Of a stretch of DNA of 64,000 bases, positions 18,315 to 26,844 are shown piece after piece. The notes under the pieces are model-generated. The model made no database searches, was not told where the DNA came from, and worked only from the letters and a program-made list of their open reading frames with translations. Made by a program: the position numbers and the translations under genes. The DNA is from DASQDN01 sp963844855. Lineage in GTDB: Bacteria; Acidobacteriota; Terriglobia; Bryobacterales; Bryobacteraceae. How positions within the stretch are numbered: position 1 is the stretch's first letter; each line of letters starts with the position of its first letter. The DNA is taken from the NCBI GenBank assembly GCA_963844855.1, contig CAWJQP010000043.1, forward strand, positions 35,564 to 99,563, in the 5' to 3' direction.

Positions 18315-19451
18315 CTAACTCGCCGTGACCCTTCGCGCCTTCATCTCACGGCCGGTGACGATGGACCAGTGGCGAATGATGTTCCGCATCGCCGCTTCGA
18401 GCTCATTCCCTTCGGTGTACAAGCCTTCCACCGCCTCAGCGTTATTGAGAATGCCTGTCTCGATCTCGATCAGGATCCTGGAGGCGTCGTCCGCAATGTC
18501 GAAGTAGCTCTTGGAGAGGCCGTGGGCTGGGAGTCCTACACGTTGGGCGACCTTGAACAACCTCTCTTCCGGGCTGGAGGCTTGCGCCCGGAGATCCTCG
18601 ATAATCGGCAGGTTGCTATCGACGGTCAGATGGAACCACGACATCATCGCCGTGAACACGAATTCTTCCCTGCCGAGGTTGCCCGATTCCCTGCGCGTTC
18701 GGAACATGTCGAACAACTTTTTAGCAAGGTCGGCGATCTTAGCGTCATCGGTAGGATCGGCCCCGCTCGCATTAGTGAAGTTCTCGATGCCGATCCACAC
18801 CTCGCGCAGGAATTCCTCGAAGGTCGAGACGAACTCGCTGTTCGCCGTCTCCGCCTTCTTGTATGGGTATGGCTTGTTGTCTTCCATCCCGTGATTCAGC
18901 TCCATGCCGAACAGCCGCTGATAAGCATTGCGTCTGGTGGAGTGGATGTCCGGACGGATGTGGCTGTCGATCGCGGTGATAAAGAACGGAGGCGAGTCCC
19001 GATAGAACAGCTCCTCCGTTGCCCGCAACCATCGCTGCGTGTCCGCCGACGCCGGCACACCGATCCTTTCGCCGTGCAGGAACTCGTCCACAACCCGTCG
19101 AAAGATGTCATAGATCCGTGTGTTCTCGATCATGAACGCATAGATCAGATGGTCAAATAGAATCCCGTCACGGCCAAACGTGCTCGACTCGGGATTGCCT
19201 TCTGTCTTAAGATCCCTTTCAATTTCGGCCACGGTCGGCTCCGGCGGTGTCACATCGAAGGCCGCTCCACCGAACCACGTTGTTCCGAATCCGTTCAAAT
19301 CACTTCGCCGCGCGGGATGGCCCAGGGCTTCGTCCTGATTGTTGGATCGCTCGTCCCATGCGAGTTCCAGTAGTGCGCTTAAATCCGCCGGATGCAACCG
19401 CATCAGCTCCTCCGCGCCACCCGATATAAAACTGGCAAACTTTCGAAACAT
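18315..19451 (-). CDS. Hypothetical helical protein, 378 aa, protease operon
   Basis: I chose ATG 19451 (MFRKFASFISGGAEEL) because the frame upstream only overlaps the preceding gene; this start lies one base past that gene's stop, typical of a compact operon. The product is mainly helical and soluble, rich in Asp and Glu, with no signal peptide, membrane helix or catalytic motif that I recognise. It opens with the same four residues (MFRK) as the 124-aa protein encoded just before it, which may reflect a shared N-terminal recognition element or chance. Role unknown; its fixed place between the small protein and the protease suggests a structural, adaptor or immunity-like function. Confidence 0.6.
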   Translation of the reverse strand: MFRKFASFISGGAEELMRLHPADLSALLELAWDERSNNQDEALGHPARRSDLNGFGTTWFGGAAFDVTPPEPTVAEIERDLKTEGNPESSTFGRDGILFDHLIYAFMIENTRIYDIFRRVVDEFLHGERIGVPASADTQRWLRATEELFYRDSPPFFITAIDSHIRPDIHSTRRNAYQRLFGMELNHGMEDNKPYPYKKAETANSEFVSTFEEFLREVWIGIENFTNASGADPTDDAKIADLAKKLFDMFRTRRESGNLGREEFVFTAMMSWFHLTVDSNLPIIEDLRAQASSPEERLFKVAQRVGLPAHGLSKSYFDIADDASRILIEIETGILNNAEAVEGLYTEGNELEAAMRNIIRHWSIVTGREMKARRVTAS

Positions 19452-19452
19452 G

Positions 19453-19827
19453 TCACCTTCTTCCTTGTCGCCTTCTCGTCCCTGCTCCGCCGCCGATTCC
19501 GACGTTCTGAGGTTCCACACCCAAGGCGATGTCAATCTCTCGGAATATTTCCACCGCAGTAAGAGCGTCTCCTTCGAGAGCCTGTGTAGTCTGAGTACTC
19601 TGCTGCCGTTTGACCTGATCAAGAATCGACGTCAACATCTCGACCACGTTAGCCGTCGATCCATTACTGGTTATTGGCGCATTCTCTTGCCTTGCTTGCA
19701 TTTTGTTCGGGTTTTCTTCCATGACAATGGTTTCCTTTCTCATGACACTGATGTCCTCGGACTCAGCCTCAACCTCAACCTCGGTTCTGATCGTTACTCC
19801 TAATAACTCGGCGATTTTGCGAAACAT
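19453..19827 (-). CDS. Hypothetical small protein, 124 aa, protease operon
   Basis: Starts at ATG 19827, six bases after the stop of the HExxH gene, and ends one base before the next start. The frame extends upstream antiparallel to nothing meaningful, so the short form is preferred. The product opens MFRKIAELLG, has an acidic strand (EVEVEAESED), a Gln/Thr-rich middle with a likely coiled helix (VVEMLTSILDQVKRQQ) and a Gly/Arg tail (GGGAGTRRRQGRR). No family is recognised. Size and position would fit a chaperone or adaptor for one of the larger operon products, which is an inference. Confidence 0.55.
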   Translation of the reverse strand: MFRKIAELLGVTIRTEVEVEAESEDISVMRKETIVMEENPNKMQARQENAPITSNGSTANVVEMLTSILDQVKRQQSTQTTQALEGDALTAVEIFREIDIALGVEPQNVGIGGGAGTRRRQGRR

Positions 19828-19832
19828 ATGCG

Positions 19833-21092
19833 CTATGCCGCCTGTGCTGCGCCGCCCAGTCTGAGCATCCATTCTTCCTGCCGCTTCAGGATCTCGACGG
19901 CGCGCTCCGGCGCTGTGGCGAGTCTGAGCCCGCTCAGCGCCAATAGCCGCAATGATTCCGTCCAAACCCAGTGCGTCGATGTATAGAGCGCGGCGCCGAG
20001 CTGGCGCTCCATGTCTTCCAGCGTCTCGGGCTTCACTCGGTCCGGGTTCACGAGTGAACTCAATGCGCGCCCACCGAAAGCCTTCATCGGTGTAGTCAGC
20101 GTGATCTCCACGATCCGCGGTAACAGCGGTAGCGATTCCCTGATCAACTGCGCTATCTCTTCGTCCGCCGGTTCGAGCGGCTGTTGATGAACCCAGGCGA
20201 CCGCCATGCCGTCCCATGGACCAGCGCCATAGAAGCTGCGGCACATTGCCACTCCCAGAAGCACCCGCAAGTACGCGACAGGATGGGGATCTCCCGGAAT
20301 ACACCGGAAAACCTGCGAAGGCTCGCCTGCCAGAACGTCGTGCAGCGCCGCCACCGACGCGTAACCTGTATGGACAAAAGCGTGCGCATCCGCCGCGATC
20401 TCCGGAGCCCAGCTTGACCACGCGTCAGCCACAAACGACGGTGTGGTTGAGAGCCCCTCCAACAGCGCCGAAGCCAATTCGCTATTCCAACCGGCGATGT
20501 GATGACACTGATGACCCGCCTCATGAATCAGGGAAGTGGGACGATGCAGATTGTGCCGCGTGATCTTTACGGCGGCGACCGGACTTTCTGACCCGTCCCA
20601 CAACCGCAGTCCGGCCTTCAGAATCGATGCGCCGATGCCTGTCTCCTGATAAGTGAGCACGATCGGGACCTGCTTGCCGATCTGATCGAGCACCATTGCC
20701 ATGCTGCGATGCGCCAGGCTATCGCACGCCCGCAGTTGCGCGCCGATCGCCGGACTGGTGCGCGTGTTGATCGCGTCAGCATAAAAGTCAAGCGTCGTCT
20801 CTGTCCGGAGATACTGACGCCGGAAATCCAACAGCCGTCTCCGGACCGCTTCGAACTCCGCGAGCGAGTTCGCGGAGTCAAAGCAAGCCTTCAATGATGC
20901 CGCCTGATGCTGCAGCCGGTCGATTGACAAAGCCAGATGCCGCCGGATGGTTACACCGAGATACTGCTCGAGGTTCGCCCAGGATGCCTCGGACGCCAGG
21001 TCCGCCGGCCTCTGCAGCCGCGCCGTGGCCGCAGCCCAGTGAGCCACCTGCCGGCAGAGTTGCGCGCGGATCGAAGGTATAAGATTAGCCAT
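19833..21092 (-). CDS. Putative zinc metalloprotease (HExxH), 419 aa, protease operon
   Basis: Starts at ATG 21092, overlapping the last codons of the upstream gene by eight bases, so translation is probably coupled. The first 150 residues are helical. LIHEAGHQCHH (188-198) gives the HExxH zinc-binding helix with His190, Glu191 and His194. WAPEIAADAHAF (229-239) supplies a likely third ligand, Glu231, in the E..AD pattern of gluzincin-type enzymes. No signal peptide or membrane segment is seen. The predicted role is a peptidase acting within the operon's system, for example maturing or cleaving the 793-aa acidic-leader protein. No named family is recognised, so activity is an inference from the motif. 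Confidence 0.65.
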   Translation of the reverse strand: MANLIPSIRAQLCRQVAHWAAATARLQRPADLASEASWANLEQYLGVTIRRHLALSIDRLQHQAASLKACFDSANSLAEFEAVRRRLLDFRRQYLRTETTLDFYADAINTRTSPAIGAQLRACDSLAHRSMAMVLDQIGKQVPIVLTYQETGIGASILKAGLRLWDGSESPVAAVKITRHNLHRPTSLIHEAGHQCHHIAGWNSELASALLEGLSTTPSFVADAWSSWAPEIAADAHAFVHTGYASVAALHDVLAGEPSQVFRCIPGDPHPVAYLRVLLGVAMCRSFYGAGPWDGMAVAWVHQQPLEPADEEIAQLIRESLPLLPRIVEITLTTPMKAFGGRALSSLVNPDRVKPETLEDMERQLGAALYTSTHWVWTESLRLLALSGLRLATAPERAVEILKRQEEWMLRLGGAAQAA

Positions 21093-23466
21093 TCGAATAC
21101 CCCGGAACCACGTCGATTTTTATGTCGGGTGAACCGTCCGGTATTTTGAAGCTCGCGACTGACGGCATGCGTCCCTTCAAGACCCGCCGCAACACATCCA
21201 GCCCAGGTGGGTTGGATACAGTCGCGATAAGCGTCACGCCATCTTCGGGAGCTTCCGCGGCCGCGACAAATTGAGGCGCCCGCGTTTTCAGAAACTCGAC
21301 CAGCCCTTTGAGCAGCCATCCCCGCAGCAGGGCTTGAACGCGGCTCAACACAAGTGACGGGATCCGCTTCAACGCTCCCCCAAGAGCTTCTTCCGGAGTC
21401 ACTGTTTCGTGGATGATCCTGAGCCGGCCGCGGCCGCCGCGCTTCAGCGCGTGGAGCAAGCCACGATCCACCAAGCCTCGAAGGATAGCGAGTGTGCCGC
21501 CGGCGTGAGCTTTCTGCCTGAGCCGCACTGTAGTGGCTTGCGCCTTCACTTCGCTGAGGTAGAGACAGGCTCTTATCTGCCGCTTTGGGAAGTCGAGAAT
21601 CAGCTTGAGGCCGCCCGGGCGCCGCATCCTGGTTCTCTTGCGATGGTCCCTTCGCAGCACCGGCTTCGCGCCCGGAATACTCAGGTAGTAGAATCGCTGC
21701 CCCGGCTCAGTGTCCATGCGGTCCTGGGGAGAGTCCACTTCGCGTCCAAGTCCGGGTTCTCCGAGGAGCGCCCCAGCCGCCGCCGGTGTTAGCGGATGGA
21801 GTTGACCATATCCGGCTTCATTATTCGTGCCGAGTCCCGGCGTGTTGACTTCCAGCCGCGCAATCTCAGGGAGCATAGTCCCCGGAATGCTCTCAAAGAG
21901 ATGTACATCCGCTTCGAAGTCGTGTCCGGAGGGCATGCCAAGCTGATCTTCCAGGAACTCTGCCAACGACGTGCCGCCAAACGATTCCACCATTCGGGCC
22001 TTGTGCGGCGAAATTCTCGCGCGCACAGTCCGGCAAAACTTTTTATAGCGGGGCTTGCGCGGCGGCGTCATCACCCACATCCCCTGAATGGACTTCGATT
22101 CCCGAAGCTCCGGACGCTTTGCATACACATCTTCGGGAAGCACCGGAGGAAGATTCGCTGCGGCGGCCTGCTCAAAGGCGTCAACTGTGAACGCTTCGAG
22201 CAGCTCTTGGTCCTCCAGAACGTAGTCGGGCAATGCTGCAACATTGCGCATCGTGTCTTCGACTGTTGCGGCGACCGCGGCGTCAGCTGCGCGCTCCTCG
22301 TCCTGAACCGTTTCGAGATTCAGTAACCCAAACCCCGCATCCACCATGGCTCGCGACAACTTCTTCGCGTTTTTGCGCCCAACAAACTTGCCTATCAGCT
22401 TCGCCACTAGCGGCGACAAAAATCTTACTAGTTGCTTCCGCAAACCGAGCGTCTTCACCACTCTCGACAAAACGGGCAGAAGCGCCGGTATAAAGTTTTC
22501 AACCAGGGGTGTTGGATCCTCACCATCTTTGAGCCGGCTGAGTTCGTTGACGAACCGCTCGCGAGCCTCGTCAAGATCCGCCACCGAATCGCGGTAAGCT
22601 TCGCGCGACTCTGAAACCGCTTGCCATACTTCCAGGTCGCGCTGCGTTTCGTTCGCAAACAGGAGATCGGCGAGCTGCTCGTTAAACTCGAACTGAATTT
22701 GGGAGACGTTCCCTGCCGGGTCTTCTGCGTGTTCCGAATACTCCGATCCTTCCACTTCTTTCTTCAGCAGACCCATACGCCTCGCCAGCCTCCGGGCGAC
22801 GGGCCGCAGCACTTTCGGGACTTTGTCGATGGCAAACTGCAATACGCGCTCGATGAGCGGCTTGACGATTGCCTTTAACTGGAGAAAGAGCGGTCCGGCG
22901 ACGACGGACAGGCCCTTCTTTGCAAGGTCTATCCCCTTCTTGGCGACCTTCTTGAGGGCATCGCCAATCTTGCCAAAGAAGTTCTCGAAACTCGGACTCA
23001 GCTCAACCGCTGGGCTGTACTGCTCGAAGAGAGTGTCAACGTCTCTCTCGGTGAGGCTGGCAGCGTCGGTGTTTCCCAGCCGTTCTGCCAGCGAGTCGAG
23101 GCCGCGCTCGAGTTCGCGCGTCAGAGGTTCGAAGTGTTCCCGCAGGAGCCGCTCCGGATCAAGCTTTCGCGTAACCGTGGAATAAGTAGTGAACTGCTCT
23201 TCGTGAAGGGCAGCTGCTTCGTTGACAAGCTCGAACACAGCCTCATCGAGTTCTTCATCGTAGAGCTGGTTGAGAAACGTGCTGTATTCCTCGACATTCG
23301 CATTCGCGTCGTCGTCAGATTCCTCCGAATCGTAGACCGCCAGAAATGGCGTGCTGGCGACTGGCGGACCGGGAAGGAATGTAGGCTGCTGGGTTGAATC
23401 GGCCCCCTCGGAAAAGAAGCTTGGCATCTCGAGAAAAGCCGTGGGGCTACCGTTGGTCGTTGACAC
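21085..23466 (-). CDS. Large acidic-leader protein with basic amphipathic helices, 793 aa
   Basis: Second gene of the operon. The N-terminus (about 36-95) reads STPFLAVYDSEESDDD and YDEELDEAVFELVNEAAAL, an acidic helical leader of the same type as in the serine protease at the operon's end. Residues about 165-245 are strongly basic and amphipathic (FGKIGDALKKVAKKGIDLAK, ARRLARRMGLLKK) and could insert into or perturb membranes. The rest is mixed, with KPRYKKFCRTVRARI and a C-terminal part rich in Arg, Leu and Val. No enzyme motif is recognised. In my recollection such leaders occur on cargo or accessory proteins of contractile injection systems; I treat a toxin or cargo role as a hypothesis. 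The intergenic space to the preceding gene is 84 bases. Confidence 0.6.
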   Translation of the reverse strand: MSTTNGSPTAFLEMPSFFSEGADSTQQPTFLPGPPVASTPFLAVYDSEESDDDANANVEEYSTFLNQLYDEELDEAVFELVNEAAALHEEQFTTYSTVTRKLDPERLLREHFEPLTRELERGLDSLAERLGNTDAASLTERDVDTLFEQYSPAVELSPSFENFFGKIGDALKKVAKKGIDLAKKGLSVVAGPLFLQLKAIVKPLIERVLQFAIDKVPKVLRPVARRLARRMGLLKKEVEGSEYSEHAEDPAGNVSQIQFEFNEQLADLLFANETQRDLEVWQAVSESREAYRDSVADLDEARERFVNELSRLKDGEDPTPLVENFIPALLPVLSRVVKTLGLRKQLVRFLSPLVAKLIGKFVGRKNAKKLSRAMVDAGFGLLNLETVQDEERAADAAVAATVEDTMRNVAALPDYVLEDQELLEAFTVDAFEQAAAANLPPVLPEDVYAKRPELRESKSIQGMWVMTPPRKPRYKKFCRTVRARISPHKARMVESFGGTSLAEFLEDQLGMPSGHDFEADVHLFESIPGTMLPEIARLEVNTPGLGTNNEAGYGQLHPLTPAAAGALLGEPGLGREVDSPQDRMDTEPGQRFYYLSIPGAKPVLRRDHRKRTRMRRPGGLKLILDFPKRQIRACLYLSEVKAQATTVRLRQKAHAGGTLAILRGLVDRGLLHALKRGGRGRLRIIHETVTPEEALGGALKRIPSLVLSRVQALLRGWLLKGLVEFLKTRAPQFVAAAEAPEDGVTLIATVSNPPGLDVLRRVLKGRMPSVASFKIPDGSPDIKIDVVPGYSNG

Positions 23467-23550
23467 TCGTTCTTCCTCCTCTCTTTTTGCGGACTGTTTG
23501 GCGCCTTCGCGGGCCGTTGCCGGACTTGCCGAGCAACGCCCGGCTACGCC

Positions 23551-24018
23551 TTACGGCTTGCCTCGACCTTCGCGCGCGATTGGCGCCACCGGCCGGACGA
23601 GCGTGCCCTCCATCAGGATTGAAGTCTGCCCGCTGCGGTTATCCACAACTTCCAGGGTCGCCAGAAGTGGACACGTCCCACGACCCGTCAGCTCATCAAC
23701 AGGTCCCGTGACGGGGACGACAGCTTGCGCATGGATCGCGGAGCGAGTGCCACCCGGCGGCAGGTCCGAGTCCGCGTTGAGATCGAGCGAGCGGCTCTCG
23801 CCCGGTTTCACCGACACAGAGTCGCTCTTCAAGACCTCGCCCTGGGCATTGGTAAACGACAGCGTGACGGAGCAGACAGGGGCCGTCGTTGGTATCGGCA
23901 GTCGCGGGTTTACGACGTGCCATCTTGCCGTCTGCCCGCGAGTGATACCCACTGCGCCGGATGCATAAACATGTTGCGCCAATATTTCGGCGATTGGGGG
24001 CTGAGTAGTCGGTTGCAT
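23551..24018 (-). CDS. Small beta-rich protein, 155 aa, first gene of the protease operon
   Basis: I chose ATG 24018 because AAAGGAGAATAACC lies just upstream on the minus strand; the longer frame to 24120 lacks this. The product has alternating strands (ARWHVVNPRLP, VCSVTLSFTNAQGEVLKSDSV, SLDLNADSDLP, LLATLEVVDNRSGQTSILMEG) and reads like a single Ig-like/CARDB-type sandwich of the sort used to describe 'attachment' or post-translational display. No signal peptide is present. Two Cys residues (about 68 and 136) could pair. It leads the operon and faces the winged-helix regulator at 24360. Confidence 0.55.
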   Translation of the reverse strand: MQPTTQPPIAEILAQHVYASGAVGITRGQTARWHVVNPRLPIPTTAPVCSVTLSFTNAQGEVLKSDSVSVKPGESRSLDLNADSDLPPGGTRSAIHAQAVVPVTGPVDELTGRGTCPLLATLEVVDNRSGQTSILMEGTLVRPVAPIAREGRGKP

Positions 24019-24359
24019 TTTTTGGTTATTCTCCTTTGTCTCTGGCCGGCTGCGGTCTTTTTTGCCGCATGGCGGCGCGTTCCGAAATCGATCGTAGCCG
24101 CATTGCGACTGATAAGTCATTGAAACTGGTTGAAGATTCCTGAAGATTTCTGCGCTGCGCGCATCTTAGAGGCAAATCAGGGGTTACGAGTGGCGGACGG
24201 AGGCGGAATTATTACTGTTGGATTAGAATTGAGCCGAATATTCGGCCCAAAACTGTTAGAAGCGGGATTCCTTCGAGTAGAAACGGCGCCCAGTCGCGCG
24301 TCCTCTTATGAGAGGGAATCCAGGTGAAGACTCCCGAATTTCTCTGAGTACCTCCGGCC
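24019..24359. promoter_or_regulatory. Divergent promoter region of the protease operon and the wHTH regulator
   Basis: This 341-base gap separates two divergent transcription units, so it must hold at least two promoters. The TATTATTACTG/TTAGAATT area near 24208-24232 is AT-rich compared with its surroundings and is the best place for core promoter elements. I cannot assign exact boxes. The regulator may bind here, given the geometry. Confidence 0.35.
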
Positions 24360-26501
24360 ATGAGCATCCAAGTGCTTCAAGCGCGGGACTTCGGTCCGTT
24401 TCGGATTGATTCCGCGCGAAGACTGCTCTACCGGGACGGAGCCATTGTCGATATTCCTCCAAAGGCATTCGCCGTATTGCTCGTATTGATCGAGCGGCGC
24501 GGTCAGGTCATCGGCAAGCAGGAACTGATGGATGCCGTCTGGCCCAACGTCGCAGTCGAGGAGAATAACCTCGCGCGCAGCATTTCGACGCTACGAAAAG
24601 CACTGGGCGAGAAATCGGGCGAACACCGTTACATTCTCACCGTGCCGGGCAGCGGGTACAGCTTCGTAGGCGCGGACGATGCCGCTGAAGAAATTAACGG
24701 AGCCATCCCCGGCGAACGACGAGGATTTCGCAGCAGGGTTGCGGGCACCCGTCATGGACTTGCGGATGGATTTGGGCCGCTCGCGGTCCTTTGCATCGCG
24801 GTCTTGCTGTGGGTCTCCGGGAGCACTCGAGCGGTGGACAGGTTCGAAACCGTCCGATTCAAGCGCATCTTTACTACCCAGCGATTTCCTCAGGCGGGAT
24901 TGTCTCCGGATGGAAAGCACCTTGTTTACGCGGCCGGCGAGCGTGGGCAGGAAAGCGTCCGCCTTCGCCGGATCGAATCGGGCAGCGAGGTGGAGCTGCT
25001 GGCGGGCTCGAACCGTTCTTATAGTGGCTTTACCTTCACCCCGGACGGGCGCCACATCTGCCTTCTCGAAAAGGCCCCGTCCGATCCCACCAACATATTG
25101 GTTACGATTCCAGCCTCCGGCTGCTCGAATACGCAGAATTGCGGTCCGGGCAAAGAAGTAGCTCGTGAACTGGACTCGCCTCCCTCAGTGTCGCCCGATG
25201 GTTCCCAAGTGGCGTTTGTGCGCGAAACGCAATCGAGTGAAAGTCTGCTGATCCGGCGATCGCTGATCGACGGCCAGGAATCGCGGCTGGCCGTCGCAAA
25301 ATTTCCAACTTTCTTCGATTATCCGGTGTGGTCTCCTGACGGACGATCCATCGCATACACGGAGGTCACGCCAGACGGAGCATCACTGCAGGAAATCGCG
25401 GTCGAGAGCCGGCGCTCCCGCAGGATCGGCAGCCGCTGGCGGCATATTCGCCGCTTTGCATGGCGCCCGCGGGGCGATGGTTTTTTGGTCAGCGCAATCG
25501 AGCCCAGGTCAGACAGCTACACGATTTGGCAAGTCGCCCGCGGCGACGGCTCCGCCAAACGGATTACCGAGAACGTCGATTCGCTTCACAATGTAATTCT
25601 GTCGCCTGACGGAACCCGCGCACTCACTGTGGCCGAGCGCTCCCTGTCGGCCCTGTGGATCGGGACCCCCGGCACTCAGGAAGCCGATCAAGGAGCTTGG
25701 CGGCAACTTCTACCGCCTTCCGAAAACGTTGCCGCGATATCGTGGGCAGAGGACGGGCAGATTCTGCTCGAACGTAAATCTGCGAACGGGCGATCGGTTC
25801 ACCTCGTCAGTCAGGATGGGAAGGAGCAGGAAGAACTCCTGGCTCCGGGGCCCTATCATAACGTCGACCTCTGCCCCGACAAACGCAGAGTGGTCTATTA
25901 CTCCACACGTCCCGAGGGATCCGGCCTGTGGGTTACCGATTTGCGCGCCTCGCGTTCGAGCCGGCTTGTTGCCCTCTCGGCGGAGACCTTTGCCGAGTGC
26001 CTGCCGGACCAGCGTTCCCTCTGGTTTGTTTCTCAAGATCCGCAGTGGTGGCCTGGACTCTGGAGCATGCCGATCGACGGAGGCAACCCGAAGCGAATCC
26101 GGGAGCGGTTCGGAACTCGATACGCGATTTCTTCCGATGGCCGTTGGGCCGCGTACTTCGATCACCAAGGTGTCGTAAGCCCACAACGGAAAGCGACTCA
26201 AATCGTGGTGGACTCGCTCGAAGGCAAGGAACCTCCCAGGCGATTCAACGTGGCCCCTACTGTCGCGACAAACGTTCCGCTGCGATGGATGCCGGGCGAC
26301 GCCATGATAACGTATGCAGACGGCGGAAGTGGTATCGCCGAGATCTGGGGACAACCGGTAACGGGCGGCGAGCCGAGGCAAATCACAAGTCTTTCCGGTG
26401 GGCTCATCAGCAGCTTTGACTGGTCTCCCGACGGGAAGAAACTCGTGCTCAGCCGTGGGATGCGATCCTTCGACCTTCTACTTCTGGAACTCGACCGATA
26501 G
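24360..26501 (+). CDS. Membrane-anchored winged-helix transcription regulator with PD40 propeller (CadC/ToxR-like layout)
   Basis: 713 aa. Residues about 8-105 are an OmpR/PhoB-type winged helix (FGPFRIDSARRLLYRDG, AFAVLLVLIERRGQVIGKQE, VEENNLARSISTLRKALG, YILTVPGSGYSF). One membrane helix lies near 140-158 (FGPLAVLCIAVLLWVSG). The remainder is a propeller of PD40/WD40-like repeats (SPDGKHLVYAAG, SPDGRSIAYTEV, SPDGKKLVLSR). The layout, DNA-binding inside and sensing outside, is like CadC and is common in Acidobacteria. Being divergent from the six-gene protease operon, it is the natural candidate regulator of that operon, though this is only positional evidence. Confidence 0.88.
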   Translation: MSIQVLQARDFGPFRIDSARRLLYRDGAIVDIPPKAFAVLLVLIERRGQVIGKQELMDAVWPNVAVEENNLARSISTLRKALGEKSGEHRYILTVPGSGYSFVGADDAAEEINGAIPGERRGFRSRVAGTRHGLADGFGPLAVLCIAVLLWVSGSTRAVDRFETVRFKRIFTTQRFPQAGLSPDGKHLVYAAGERGQESVRLRRIESGSEVELLAGSNRSYSGFTFTPDGRHICLLEKAPSDPTNILVTIPASGCSNTQNCGPGKEVARELDSPPSVSPDGSQVAFVRETQSSESLLIRRSLIDGQESRLAVAKFPTFFDYPVWSPDGRSIAYTEVTPDGASLQEIAVESRRSRRIGSRWRHIRRFAWRPRGDGFLVSAIEPRSDSYTIWQVARGDGSAKRITENVDSLHNVILSPDGTRALTVAERSLSALWIGTPGTQEADQGAWRQLLPPSENVAAISWAEDGQILLERKSANGRSVHLVSQDGKEQEELLAPGPYHNVDLCPDKRRVVYYSTRPEGSGLWVTDLRASRSSRLVALSAETFAECLPDQRSLWFVSQDPQWWPGLWSMPIDGGNPKRIRERFGTRYAISSDGRWAAYFDHQGVVSPQRKATQIVVDSLEGKEPPRRFNVAPTVATNVPLRWMPGDAMITYADGGSGIAEIWGQPVTGGEPRQITSLSGGLISSFDWSPDGKKLVLSRGMRSFDLLLLELDR

Positions 26502-26844
26502 CGAGTCAGTACGATTATGCTCAATAACTCGAACAGGGTCGCGAGTCTTACCCGCGTCGAGCGTGGGGCAGAAGCCCCGATGGGCTGCATGCGTTCGATG
26601 CTGATACTAGCCGCAGCCACTACGCCTAAAGCTTTGAATAGCGGAAAGCTTGAATAATTGAAAACGCGGCCAGTATTTTGGCCATACGGGGATCGTGCGT
26701 CGATCCATGATCTGCACGCCACGATCCCGAACCAACCCGGCATCGCCCAAAAGGCGCTGACGTACCGCTACGCGGACCGCGACTTCCGGTTGACCGATGC
26801 TTTCGGAGACGTTGTCACCGGCATACTTGCCTGCACGCGACCGT
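26502..26844. other. Intergenic, no gene recognised
   Basis: These 343 bases lie between the convergent regulator and the broken TonB receptor. No ORF with coding character, RNA gene or strong terminator hairpin is evident. Confidence 0.45.

Noticed and set aside
19828..20421. Longer N-terminus for the 124-aa protein
   Set aside because: The extension lies inside the HExxH gene in another frame and is Arg/Gly-rich; ATG 19827 fits the operon spacing.
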